From assembly GCF_015832195.1 (NCBI RefSeq), contig NC_052018.1:34190115-34254114 (forward strand): a DNA stretch of 64,000 nt, written 5' to 3'. A program made the translations under genes and the position numbers. This document shows positions 13,291-24,780 of the stretch, in pieces. This stretch comes from Motacilla alba alba. Lineage: Eukaryota; Chordata; Aves; Passeriformes; Motacillidae. Position 1 is the first letter of the stretch. The number at the start of each line of letters is the position of its first letter. The notes under the pieces are model-generated. The model was given only the letters and a program-made list of their open reading frames with translations. It was not told the origin of the DNA and ran no database searches.

Positions 13291-14194
13291 ACGCACTTTT
13301 TCTTTCCCCTGTTAAAGGGACTGTGATGTGTCCCTTGTAACTCTGCCCTTCCATGAAACTTCCCTTTGTTCATTCCTCCTTGTTCAAAGAGGTTCAGAAA
13401 CCCAAGCCCACTAGAGCCCTTTCTCCTCCTCCATTCTTGGCTGATCTTCTGGAACCTGACAGTTTTCTTATGCAATATAGTTTTCACGTATTTCTGCACA
13501 GTACCTAAGAATCTGTTTTGAACACAATATTCTTTCTATGAAGAGGGAATGCTCCATCTAGATTTCCCATCTCAACACTTGTTCAGTCCTTTTGTGAGGT
13601 ATGTGGATATATCTGCATGATCTGCAGGTGGAAAACCCTGGAACGCTCCAGTCACCCGAGCTTAAATTGTACTCCTGGAGATTTCATGTGATGGACTCAA
13701 TTTTTTCACACTTCACTCAGTTCTTTGATTTCTGCAGAGAATATCTTCATTCCTCCTTTATTTTCTACCCAATATAGTATCTATGAAACTGGGGTTTCAC
13801 AGATGGCAACTTTTAACTTCTGCTTTTGAAAGACAGTGGTAGGTCCCAGCAAATTAATCTTTCCTTCTACTTTTTAAAATGTTTAATTAATTAAAAATAG
13901 TTAATTAAATGAGGTAAAAAACTTCAGGTATTTGTGGATGGAAAAAAATATGTCTGGTTCCCAAAACATGTGTTCAACAGATGGTATTAAAAATGCACTA
14001 CTCCTTTTGTATTTGAAAAACAGTTTTTAAATCCTCATTTTTCAAGAAATCAAACAGGGATCAAATTTTCTACTGTTGTAAAAATTGTACTATTAAAAAT
14101 AATTGTTCCAAAGTAGATCCTCATTAAGTTGTCAATCCTCCAGTGTTTTCAACACTCACAGCCTTTTGGAACTTTTTCTCAAAGAGAAAAAATT

Positions 14195-14218
14195 CAAGTG
14201 ATTATGAATGATCACTTG
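14195..14218. repeat. short inverted repeat, 8-bp arms
   Basis: CAAGTGAT at 14195-14202 is the exact reverse complement of ATCACTTG at 14211-14218, with an 8-nt spacer. The stem is short and AT-balanced, so it could be chance. It is listed because a second inverted repeat follows 25 bp later. Confidence 0.6.
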
Positions 14219-14243
14219 CAAAATGGTCCAAATACTTATTCTA

Positions 14244-14266
14244 CAAAGAGCTGTAGAGGCTCTTTG
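14244..14266. repeat. short inverted repeat, 8-bp arms
   Basis: CAAAGAGC at 14244-14251 pairs exactly with GCTCTTTG at 14259-14266 around a 7-nt loop. It has the shape of a small hairpin, but there is no T-tract or gene next to it to suggest a function. Confidence 0.6.
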
Positions 14267-17200
14267 CAGAGAACTGTTAGATCTGCTGGCTCTTTCCTTG
14301 ATGTGGTAGAACAAGGTGTTTTATGATGGCACGCCTACTATCTCCAAAGACAGTTTTCCACCTGGTTTTTGAACACTATGCACACATACACATGTCCATG
14401 GTCATACATATGCTTGTATGAAATGCTTATGCACAAAACAGTTCACTAGCTCACAGTTCTTTGTTTCTTGTGTTAGCCTTCACAGTCAGCATTACCCAGA
14501 AGCTGATCCAGGTAAAACCCACCTGCAACTTGGAGAGCAATGCCAGTTGGTGCACTGAAAGCCTCATCACTGTCATTCTCTGTGTCCTACTTATTGGCAT
14601 AGAAGATGCTCAAATAGTGATGGTCAGAGATTCAGAAAAGCAGTGAGCACTTCCTGGAGTTCCCACTGGCCTTACGTAAAACCCTTCCATTCCTTATTGC
14701 CATTAAAGCTGATCTGCAGTATTCAGACATCCTCTTTGGAGAGGATGCATTTCTCATTATTTATTTACTGAAAAACAGAAAGGCCCCTTTCTCAGTGGGA
14801 CCATATGCTGATCTACTACCATCCTGCTGATCAGATATATTCACAAAAAATTCTCCCCAGTGCAGTGCCCACTGTGCACTCTCATGAAGCCTAAAGTTAT
14901 TTCTAACTTCAGAGCAAGCGCCTCTCCTGCTGTACTTGCCCAGCTTACCCAAGGCATCTCAGTAAAGGTGATCTTCTACCTGGCTGAGCTAATTAAGTTG
15001 TTACAGACTGGGTAATCTGGGGAGGCTGTGCAGCAAGTCTGCCACTGACAGGGGCAATTTTCTCACTAAAATTAGGCAGAGCTTCTGAAAAGGGAAGAGG
15101 TGGATGTGCTTACAGCAAAAAGAGAATGTGACACAGTATGACAGGTTTAGGCTGAACCACAGACAAGGGGATGCAAAACGCAGCTCCTGGGCTCAGTGGC
15201 ATGTACTTTAACACAACTGTATGAAGGCAGCTGCGTGCAAGCATAAAAAAAATCCTTGTAAATGTATGCAAGCACATAAAAGAGACTGGACACAAAAGAG
15301 AGTTTGTCTCTAGCACGCAAAACTTTTCTCCTGAAGCAGCCACTTAGTCACCACAAGCTCCAGTCTCTCCTCCCACCATTGCAAGGAAATGTGGAAAGGT
15401 TTCTTGCCTCCATTCTCCCCTCCTCACCTCATGGTTTCCATTTTATTAAAGCAGATCAGTTTTCGGGTTGAGTATCACCAGAAATACCTCCCTAATAGAT
15501 ACACAGGAGACAAGCAGTTGTCATGGGGAAAAGCTGGCTCCCTGCTGATAACTTTGTGGTGGCTCAGGCAATTCTCTCCTATTTCCACTGAGATGGAATG
15601 ATAAAACACCTTTGTGCCAGTGCAGTGGTTACAGTACTTGCTTCACTTCTCTGAAGCTGTGCTATCAGTAGCACTTTTGCACCTGGTTTGTCCCACCCTT
15701 GTGGGTACTTCAGCTGCCAGTGGTAGGAAGCCCAGACAGCAATGGAGGCAGAAGGAGCAGAGAAGAGGTAATGGAGGCTGCCCTTCACGAAAGCACCCAG
15801 GGGGTCGTATCTGAGTAAGAGGAACAGCCAGGCAGAAATCACAGGGTTTCTGGCAGTGCCCTCTCCATTCTGACACTGTTCTTTGAAAGACTGTGAATAT
15901 AAGGGAAAGAAAGCACCTTGTTCCACCTTTATTTAATGCAAAACTGCAGATTGAATTCATTGTGTGTGTCTGATGAGAAAATGATGAAAGAAACCTCAAG
16001 TCCTTTCTGTTGGAAGCTTCTGCAATGCAGTGCACAAGTTATCCACACCTTTTACTGAACTGGTCCCTTAGAGGAAAGGCTGAATGCTCAGGAATGGTAA
16101 AAGAGAAAAGAAACTGCTTTTAATTACAATATTCAAATATTTATTTCAGTATCAACTATTCCTCTTAAGATCCTGAAAAGATCAACTGTTTGTTATTGCA
16201 GCACACTCAGCCATGAACATTTTCCTTGGTAGCATGACTGGGGGTGTATTTAAAACATAAACACAGCTAAGAGAAGGTTGAAGCTGGAAATTTCCAAACG
16301 AATGCTTTTTCTTCCTCCCCACTTTCTTTCTTGTCTGCCTGCATCACAAGCAGCCTACTTTCCTGTTTTCCTAATGTGTCAGGGTGATGTCCTGTGAGGA
16401 TTTTAGCTATTTCATCACTTTATACCTGTAGTTCAACAGCAACATTCCAAAGTCCTCAGGAGGCACTTTTCTCTCAACATTATACATCCCCTCAATTGTC
16501 TATACGTGGAAAGAGATCCAGAAGTGATGGGGTTGGTGTCACAAGATTCCACGGCACAGCAGTCAGTACGGAATGCGGCACTAATTGCGAACAGCACCTA
16601 TCTGCTCAAATTACTGTCGGAATGCTAACCTTGGGAAAAGATATTTTTATGCATAAGCTTTTCTGCAAAAGAAATATTACTGGAAGTGAAACAGCCAGGC
16701 TTTCAGTTATGAGAATGAGCTCTGCTTTTTCCCTTGTTACTGCTGCTTTCATGAAGGAAGAAAATATATCTTCAGACCAATTTCCCACTGAGGTTAATAA
16801 AAAAACCCAAAAAAAACAAGTGGCCATCGTAATTCTGAAAGGAAAAAAAAAATCTAGATCCTGTTATTTTGTAGAGACAGTGTTGTTTGTTTTAGAAAAC
16901 ATAGAAATTTCCCAGATGACTTAAAGATACAAAATGTAATGTGAAAAATATTCTCATTTGCAGTACAGTGTCTTTAATGGGGTGTCTGCATTTTATGTGG
17001 CATAGCACACAGAAAACTTTTTAGGATACATAGAGAAGTATTTTTCAAACTCATGTCACAAGGGACTGATTTTAGGATAGTTCTGTGCCACTTACTTCTA
17101 CAAAAATAAATACAGGTTTTGCAAGAGGGTCTGGCTTTCAGGGGTGAGAATCCCTTGGCCACCCTGGGCAGCAGTTTGGGTTCAGGATGAGAAGGAGGTT

Positions 17201-17461
17201 TTACCACTTACCAGAATGAATCTCAGCACAGGACAATTCCCCAGGAATGAAACAACAGTGGAGAAGAGGACCTGTTTCAGGGATTTGGAGAGAGAATATA
17301 GAGAAAGGATGCCAGTCGCGTCCACTGGCAAACTAATTAGTACAAACTAATGATCTTGATGACCACAATGTGATCCCAGACCCAAGGAAAATATTCCTTT
17401 CTCAGAGTAATCAGTCCCTTGCAACCTGAAGATTGCATAAGGTTTCTGTGGGAGAAAAACT

Positions 17462-17500
17462 AAAAAAAAAAAGAAAAAAGAAAAAAGAAAAAGAAAAGAA
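17462..17500. repeat. A-rich (AAAAAG)n-like purine tract
   Basis: The tract is A with single G interruptions every five to seven bases, all purine for 39 bp. It is low-complexity DNA. No retroposon body is recognisable to the left. Confidence 0.9.
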
Positions 17501-18319
17501 GTATTTAATCAAAGAATTCTTAAGACTGGTGAAACAATTTTCATGATTTAACTCCATCATAGACTCTTTGTTTTAGAGACTGACACCATTTATTTCATCA
17601 AACTGTTGATTAGGATTTATTTCTTCTCTCACAAAAACTTCCCACCTGGAGTGGAGGAAGCATCTTCAAATCATACTGCTGACCAGAATAGCACCTTATT
17701 TCTCAGCATGCCATTTCTATCATAGATACATGTTTTCCTGCTGCACTTGAGAACTATTCAGCATCAAAACCCATCATGAATTATACACTGAGATCTCACA
17801 TACAAAATGTTCTCATTTTTACTCACCCTACCGTTAACTTCTCCAAAAGCCAATTAAATTACCTTTCATGTGGACAGACTCTTCAAAGCAACATGGTTCC
17901 TGTGTTCATTTTCCAAAAACAGGAAATCAACTAAATTTGGGGGTTTGTTCTCATCCCTCTCTCATCCTTCCTGAACTGCAGTTTTAAGTAACTGCTCATC
18001 TTTTGCTACGAGGACCAGTAGCAAAGTAAGTAAGGTGATGCACTGTGATGCCTAAGACATGTATTCATCTTGCTCCAGATTCATCCTAAAACCTGCTCCC
18101 TATTGTCCTGGCTTAAAATAGGTATCTGGACAAAGGCACTGGGAAGTGAAAAGTAGCTAAATATGATGTAAACTTTTTATACTTATGCTCTAAAAATGAT
18201 GATTGTTCAAAAAGCATGAAAAGTCTATCAGTATCTTTAAGACAAAAATATACTTCACAAAAAAAAAAACACCTTAAAAAATTTTGAAAAACTGGAAGCT
18301 GAAAGAAATTCCCTTTCCA
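17501..18319. other. non-coding unique sequence, no gene recognised
   Basis: This is AT-rich sequence without notable open frames. It ends against the 3' tail of the minus-strand CR1 copy that starts at 18320. Confidence 0.6.
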
Positions 18320-18465
18320 AGAATCACAGAATGGTTAAGGTTAGATGGGATCACTGGAGGTCATCTAGTCCAACCTCCCTGCTCAAGCAGGATCCCCTAG
18401 AGCATGCTACTCATGATTCTGTCCAAACAGCTTTGAATATCTTTAGGGAAGGAGATACTCACAAT
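18320..18465 (-). mobile_element. CR1 LINE 3'-end fragment
   Basis: The left edge begins AGAATCACAGAATGG, the reverse complement of the CR1 terminal octamers (ATTCTRTG), followed by GGTCATCTAGTCCAACCTCC, a core phrase of the CR1 3' untranslated region read backwards. The element is therefore on the minus strand with its 3' end at 18320. It is 5'-truncated near 18465, at about the coding/UTR junction. It is noticeably diverged from the other tails in the window (for example its CTCAAGCAGG segment), which suggests a different, probably older, CR1 subfamily. Confidence 0.95.
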
Positions 18466-19094
18466 GCATGTAAATGAAATAATGAGGGATTTTAATATCA
18501 CTCCTATTCATTCACATGCTATTCATTACCTGAGCAAGCTAGGTTGAAAATGAAACTTTTACATTCACACTCCTACAAGCAAAAAGCTGAGGCAGCAAAA
18601 CCGAAGTTCAATTAGCAGTTACCTGGCAGCTCAATTAGCAATTCCCTTCAATGAGCTCCACCTGGACTATTATAGTCTACTGGCTCTGGGATAGCTCAGC
18701 AGCAGCAGCTAGCTAGGTTATTTGGCTCTCTGCTGTTATCATGAGAAATGGAAAGAGTGCTAAAGTAATTATTCTTCAGGACGCAAGAAAAATTAGTGTT
18801 TTGACTAATGAAACGTAGTAAGTGATGAAGCCTCCATTAATATTATCAAATTTTTTAATGTGTTGGATGATGAAGCATTAAGGTTTCTATAGCATTTGCT
18901 GATTTCAGCTCTTAGGAATACTGACCTTTTAAATTTCATTGTTCAACTGACTGTGTCCTAAATTGCTTTTCTTGAAAGTTTTTCATAGGTTTAAATACAA
19001 CATTAGGGAAACAAATTCTGCCAGCTTGACCCTCTGAAGAGCTGAGTGACAGCAGTAACCCTGTAACTACTTCTATTACCATTTGCTGACTGGA
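18466..19094. other. ATTA-rich non-coding block, possible regulatory sequence
   Basis: This is gene-free DNA immediately right of a CR1 tail. It is dense in ATTA/TAAT cores and carries the ten-base word TCAATTAGCA twice (18608-18617 and 18631-18640), with a CACCTG E-box-like word nearby at about 18659. This composition resembles vertebrate developmental enhancers, but conservation cannot be judged from one sequence, so regulatory function is only an inference. Confidence 0.35.
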
Positions 19095-19168
19095 TTTTTT
19101 TTTCTTTTTTTTTCCTTTTTTTTTTTCTTTTTTTTTCTTTTTTTTTCTTTTTCCTCTCTTTTTTTTCC
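19095..19168. repeat. polypyrimidine T/C tract
   Basis: The plus strand is pyrimidine-only for about 74 bp, made of T runs split by C or CC, with a TCCTCTC segment near the right end. On the minus strand it produces a long Lys/Gly-Lys run inside an open frame (19250-18936), which is an artefact of the tract and not a protein. Such tracts are low-complexity and prone to length change. Confidence 0.95.
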
Positions 19169-20397
19169 AAAGCAGCATGCAGTCAGAGGTATGAGCAAAG
19201 AAAGCATGATGTCCAAAGAAAGTATTATCAAAGCAGCTTCCACAGATCATCTGTAACTTTGATAGCAGCTCTATTTGAGTTATTTCATATTTTCATCTGG
19301 TTCCCTCACTGTCAGAAAAGCAACTGCATGTAAATAAATCTTCAATGAATGATGCAGGAGGTTTTTTCTTTTGACAGATAATATTCAATCAGATATTTTG
19401 TTTGTTTTTACAAATAATTCTGCATTTAACAGGCAGATAATTCCGAAGAAACTGTTTCAATCACCTCATGCAGAAGGTCTCACCAAAGCCCAAGTTGATT
19501 TTGCCTTACTTAAGCCTATAAATCTTCAGGTCACTGCTCTCATTTTATGATTTTTCAGGACAGCAAATTAGCAGATTGAAAACATGTGAAGAAATGACCT
19601 TCCTCTTTTCTTCTTATTGAAAAGAAACATTGAGAATATTTTCCAATCCCTAATCCAAAATGTGTAGCAAAATGCATTTTTCCTCTGGCAAAGTGCAGCA
19701 AAGTCAGCCAACAAAGTCAAAAAAAAATTCCTTTTGCCTAATTTTCCTTTCTGCCATCTCGCTCTCTCTAGTCCTTTTCTCTGTCCTCAAGGATGGAGGC
19801 AAAATGCAAGGACAAAAGCTATGGAGCATCCTCTGACCTTACCTGAAGTTGTTTCCCTAGTCACACGAGCACAATGGAGGCTGCTGACCACTATCCAGTC
19901 AGGCTGGTGCGAATTTCTTTGTCCATGCTTGGGCTGACACTTGGCCACTCGAGCCAACAGTTAGAGAGCACCCAACCTGGGAGACCATCCAGAGCTTGAC
20001 TGGAAAATTGGCACCGGGAACACTTTCATTCTTCATGGAATACCATAGAATAGCCCACATAGCAGCAAGGATACAATGCCATGCACAGCCAGAGGACCCC
20101 TCCACTGCCTGGCCCGAGTGACAGAAATGGCACAGCTCTGCCAGAGCAGTGCTCTCAGCCAAAATGCATGTCAGTGTTCACAGAGAGTGTCCCTACTCAC
20201 AGAACTCTCAGGGTGACCCATGACCGAGCCAGTCCATGGTGACAGCTCAGAGTAGCTGACACAAGACAGAGTGAAAACTCTGCTAGGATTAAAAATGTAA
20301 TAACAGTAACTATAGAGATATTTTCCACCTGTATTTCTCTGAGACAAGGTATTACAAGAATTTCTTACAGAATCAACAGCATGTGGTACCATCTCCC
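19169..20397. other. non-coding unique sequence, no gene recognised
   Basis: No repeat body, RNA gene or convincing reading frame is visible. Sequence at 19990-20160 is slightly GC-richer with overlapping frames on both strands, which I attribute to composition. Confidence 0.55.
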
Positions 20398-20672
20398 AGG
20401 TGACAGAACCTCAGGAAGTGGACTCACATTTCACCAGAGGAGGTTTAGACTGGATATGAAGAAACAACTTTTCATGGAAAGAGTTGTAAAGCATTGGAAC
20501 AGACTGCCCAGGGTAGTGGTAGAGTCACTGTGCCTGAAAACATTCAAAAAATGTGTGGATATGGTACCTGAGGACATGGCTTGATGGTGAACATAGTAGT
20601 GGTGCTGGGTTGACAGTTGGACTCGATAAACATGGAGGATTTTTCCACCACTAACAGTTCTATGATTCCATA
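20398..20672 (+). mobile_element. CR1 LINE 3'-end fragment with ORF2 C-terminus
   Basis: The plus-strand frame ending at 20584 translates through GDRTSG, RFRLDMKKQLFMERV and HWNRLPRVVVESLCLKTF. This aligns residue by residue with the CR1 ORF2 C-terminus seen at 54.1-54.4 kb in the same window ([37 protein letters not shown]). A 3' UTR follows, containing a GGACTCGAT-like segment, and the element ends in CR1 octamer-like words (TTCTATGATTCCAT) at about 20672. It is 5'-truncated at about 20398 and contains many substitutions, so it is an old, inactive copy. Confidence 0.95.
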
Positions 20673-23600
20673 ATAGCAGTGTCATGTTAAATAGAGTAAG
20701 GTCAGGTTAATTAGTAGATCAAAAGTAGCTGCCATTAGAGAAAGGCTGTGCAATTAGCAGGGATGCTTTTATAAGCTCCAATTTGTTCAGAACCTCTTCT
20801 GATGGTATGAAAGCCCAAATGGTCACAAAGTTGCTGTAACAACAGTAGACCAAGGCCACCTCTCCCAAAACACTGGATTACCCTTCCTCCCCACTCTGTT
20901 GTATAATACTGTTAATACCAGATTGCTGTGCTCGGCTGTTTCAGCTTCATGTTTGAGTTTCCTCCATTACTAAATGTATCAGTGTTCCTCACTGCAGCAA
21001 TACATACTAGGGCTTCTTGGCATGGATTTTTCCTTCTGGGATCTGTCTCTCTGGCCTCTTCATGACCTAGCCACAGCTGGCACCCCAGATGCTTCTTTCC
21101 AGCATAGGTTTTCCAAAATCTGCTGCTCTAGAATCTCTTTCTAATCTATTCTCTCCAACAAGCTGGATTTCATCCTTGCCCATCTGCATAGCTTCACTTG
21201 TCACAGAGCTTGGCCCTTTTTTAGCCCAATTTACGTGGATAGCCAGTATTACACTGCCACAGTCGTCAGAGATGACATGTGGTGGGGAAGAGTCCAACTG
21301 GTCAGTGGCTTGGATCCAAAATCCTTGAGCTTCATCTCACCTACACTATATTTAATTGGTTCCATCTAATTTCTCTAGTATCTAATTTTACATCATTAAC
21401 AGTCTCAAGGTCTTTGCTATGTCAGTGCCTCTAGTAAAATAAACAGTAGTTCATGTTCTTTATTCTTGAATATATCTGCTTCAGGCTAGAGCAAGGAGAC
21501 CACAATTAAATTACAGACCACAAGTGGCTGCACACCAGGGGTGTTTTTCTGTTCCAAAAGCTCACCATTACCCAGGCAGCTACTAAAAATTTGATCCATG
21601 ATTTCACACTTGTACTTGCAATGTACTTGACACATTGCATAGACCTATGATGGATTTACTTGTAAAGACATTTCTAACAGAAACAAAAACATATTTTGTC
21701 TATTGGACCCCTGAGCTGCGTATGATAGCAGCCAGGATCTCCTTCCACATAAATGTGGGGAGATAAATTTTCCAGGGACTTCTGGGGGTGAGGAATTGAC
21801 CATCATATCCTGATCTGATCTAGTTCTGTTTTAGCACCTATGTGCAGGACTAGGTGGGAGAGGCATTAAAATACTTGCATTTATATGTGGTGTACATTTT
21901 TAACTCTCTTATTCTTGAAGGCAGAGTACAGTATAATGTCAAATGCCATAGGACTTTCCCCTCTCCCAAGACAGTATAGTTGCAAAGAGCTTAATCTCCT
22001 GCTAAGACAGGACTGCCCCACAATTTAGAGCACACTGCTGCAGTGTAATTCTCAGCTGTCATATATCCTGCACGGAACTGGGTTCTGTCCTGCCTTTTTG
22101 ACTGATTGTTCATCAAATCATTGGGTTATTGCATGATAAGCAACCACCAGCAGGAGTAACACAGCTGTCTGGAGAACTCCTGGACTGTATGATTAGGGGT
22201 GATAAAAGCAGGACACCAGGATTGTGGCAGAGAGGTGTAAGCGTGGGCATGAAACACCTATGAGCATTAACACAGTAATGCCTAAGCTGTCAACATGCAG
22301 CCACATTTAAGAAAGCACTGTCTGAAACCTGAGGTTCAGCCACTTGCAATTTTAACATTAAGTGGAGGAGACATCTGATACTCATATGAAACAGGAATGG
22401 CCAGCACTGGCTGAGGCCCAGCAGGCAGACCCATGCTTAGAGAAGTGTTCTGCTGATATTCCTGAGGTGCAAATACCATTAGAGAGCAGTGACTGAGGCC
22501 ACTCTGGTGCTTAGTGGACACAGTTTTGTGTCTTTTGTAACCAGAGAGATTTGTTTAATGTCCCTCTGTGTGCTCCTTTCCCCATCACACCTCCATCAAT
22601 GGACTCCAGAAGTACCTCTGCAATGAGCAAGGTCTGTCCTTTCCTTCACCAGCCTGCTTGAATGTTACTTGAATGTTAACCGTGAAGATATCATCCCCAG
22701 AAGCTGTCTTTGTTTATTTTTAACAGGCAAATATTACATTTAATTTGTTCTGTGAATCAGAAGAATGACTCCCTCCTTCTACTATTGCAGGATGTATGCA
22801 GCATGGTATGACACTGTCCTTTTCATCCACACAGTCTCTTCCAGAAACATATCTGCTGTTGTTTCAAACTCTTCTTTCATAGTAATACCTCACCATGTAA
22901 TAATTAATCTCAATTTCACCTCTTCTGCAATACAATAATCATAATCTTTGATTTTACACATGGAAGAACTTGAGGTAACTATGACCCTGTTCCCACTTTT
23001 TCCATACTGTATTATCTTTGTCACTTTTTTCCTTACACAAATCACGCATAGAAAGAATAAAGTGACCACACCAAAGCAATTATAAAACCCCCTGAAGCTT
23101 CTCTTGCTTTTTGTGGGGACACATTTTGCAGAGTCACTCATCTCAGCCTTTTCCACACAGAGGAGTGGTGGTGTTTCAGGACAATCACTCCATCTACCCC
23201 ATCAGCTCCTCTGAAGTGCATCAAAGATCAGTGCATCAAAGATCACCTTGGTATGCAGGCTGCTCCTTGGCCAGCAAAAAGAGAAATCTGATGCATGTTC
23301 TTTCATGCCTCACAGAAATTACATTTGCCAGACATCTTAATGAACAGTCAATTCAGACAGAGTAAACTATAATTTTTTTCTCACCTTAATTTTTTATCAA
23401 AGTGCATGACCATGCATCTTCTAAAAGCCATTTGAAAGTGATAAAGAGAGATCCTTGGTTACTAATTTTAGAGGGATCATCATGATTTTAGTAGTCTGTC
23501 TCACCCACTCTGTCAGGAACACTTATTTCCCGCTTGGCATTCTGATGCTGATGGCTTGATTTATGGGAAGATTTGCAATTCTGAAGGACTTGGGTATTTT

Positions 23601-24540
23601 TCCACTCAAGGAGTGGATGTTGGATGCCATTTTCTGAGGTTGGCAGACCAGTCAAACCCCAGCCTAATGCTGCAGCTACTGATCTCAGGGCTAGTGGCAG
23701 TGCTTCTCAGCTCCAAACCACTGCCCTCCAAGGCTTCTTGGATTTACAAGCATGCTTAGCTTTTCTAGGATAGGCAGTTATTCCTACTCACCTGCGACCC
23801 TAACTCCTTCCATCCCACAAACTAAGAGCCCTGTGGATTAACTTTGGATTTTGCCAGCAAATTCGTTCCCTCACAAGGTGAGAAGGAAGAAGTGAAATGT
23901 CAGCTGTGAAGGAGGTGAATTTCTCAAAAAGGAGACGCGTTGGTTATTTGTGAAGCAGTGGGGACCTTGGTGTCTGTGAAAGTAACTCATTCACATTGAA
24001 ATGGCATTTCACATTCAGAAAAAAGCTTTTCCTTAACCATGAGGAGTGATCATTCCGTGACAGTGTTGAAATTGGTCAACAGTCTGTAAATAGTCTCTCC
24101 TGTCACCCATGCCATAGCTTCTTAGAGGATTAAAATAATTTAGTGTTTGGCACTCTCAGATTATACTCACCAACATTTATTTAATCTCTCCCTCTCCATA
24201 TTTTGATTGTGTGAATGGAAAGACAAATGTAAGAACACTGAAATATGATGTTTTGAGAACATGGATCTGGACTTGTGCCCTGTGTCACTTCAACTTCTCT
24301 GCCTCTAGATCACACATAAACTGTTCAGCTGCTCAATATATCATATCTAGCCTTAAAGTCTGGGCTCACTCTCCCCAGCCTCTAATAGACCCTGTGAGAA
24401 ATACAAGCACAGCTTTATACTCTATCTCAGTTGTTTCCAAAACCCAAGAAACTGTTACAATAAAGAGAGAAAAAATGAGTTTAAAAGGACAAAATAAATT
24501 GAGTCTGTCAAACCAAATAGCAAGTGGGCTAGCTGGTTAG
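20673..24540. other. non-coding unique sequence with two small tandem duplications
   Basis: No gene is recognised. Two short perfect tandem duplications are present: an 11-bp unit at 22657-22678 and a 15-bp unit at 23216-23245. Scattered open frames of 60-109 codons lack any known domain. No transposon is visible. Confidence 0.55.
23216..23245. repeat. perfect tandem duplication, 15-bp unit x2
   Basis: GTGCATCAAAGATCA occurs at 23216-23230 and again without a gap at 23231-23245. The copies are identical, which suggests a recent slippage or microduplication event. Confidence 0.95.
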
Positions 24541-24780
24541 TTAAATAATTTTTATTGGCTTTTTCCAACTAATCTGCCTGCAGGATTTATTAGTCTTCTA
24601 CTATATCCTCAAATAAAGCATCTGACTTTAGTTCCAGTTTATGCTTTAGTCATTAATAATTTTGTACATCCTAGAGAGCATTTATATTATTTATTAATTT
24701 CATCTAACCATAATTACAGTCATTGTGGCTGTTTAATGAAAAGTTACTCTGGGCCAAGTTTATAGAATTCAAATTGCATT
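24541..24780. other. ATTA-rich block, possible conserved non-coding element
   Basis: This stretch is rich in TAAT/ATTA words, with a CATTAATAAT core and TTTATTAATTT, and lacks open frames and repeats. Its texture is like that of homeodomain-bound enhancers in vertebrate gene deserts. Nothing in the single sequence proves conservation or function. Confidence 0.25.

Larger units (their letters stand above)
13291..17461. other. non-coding unique sequence, no gene recognised
   Basis: The segment 13880-13910 is an ATTAATTAA-rich patch with two PacI-like TTAATTAA words. Two short inverted repeats lie close together at 14195-14218 and 14244-14266. A 176-codon plus-strand frame at 16394-16924 ends in a Lys-rich, A-run-derived stretch and has no domain I recognise. 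Overlapping frames of 115 and 130 codons on the minus strand at 15579-16035 look like chance. No transposon is recognised. Confidence 0.55.

Noticed and set aside
16394..16924. 176-codon plus-strand open frame
   Set aside because: No recognisable domain, a Lys-rich end derived from A runs, and no neighbouring exons or promoter context.
18936..19250. Minus-strand frame with a long Lys-rich stretch resembling a nuclear-localisation region
   Set aside because: The Lys run is the reverse of the T/C tract at 19095-19168.
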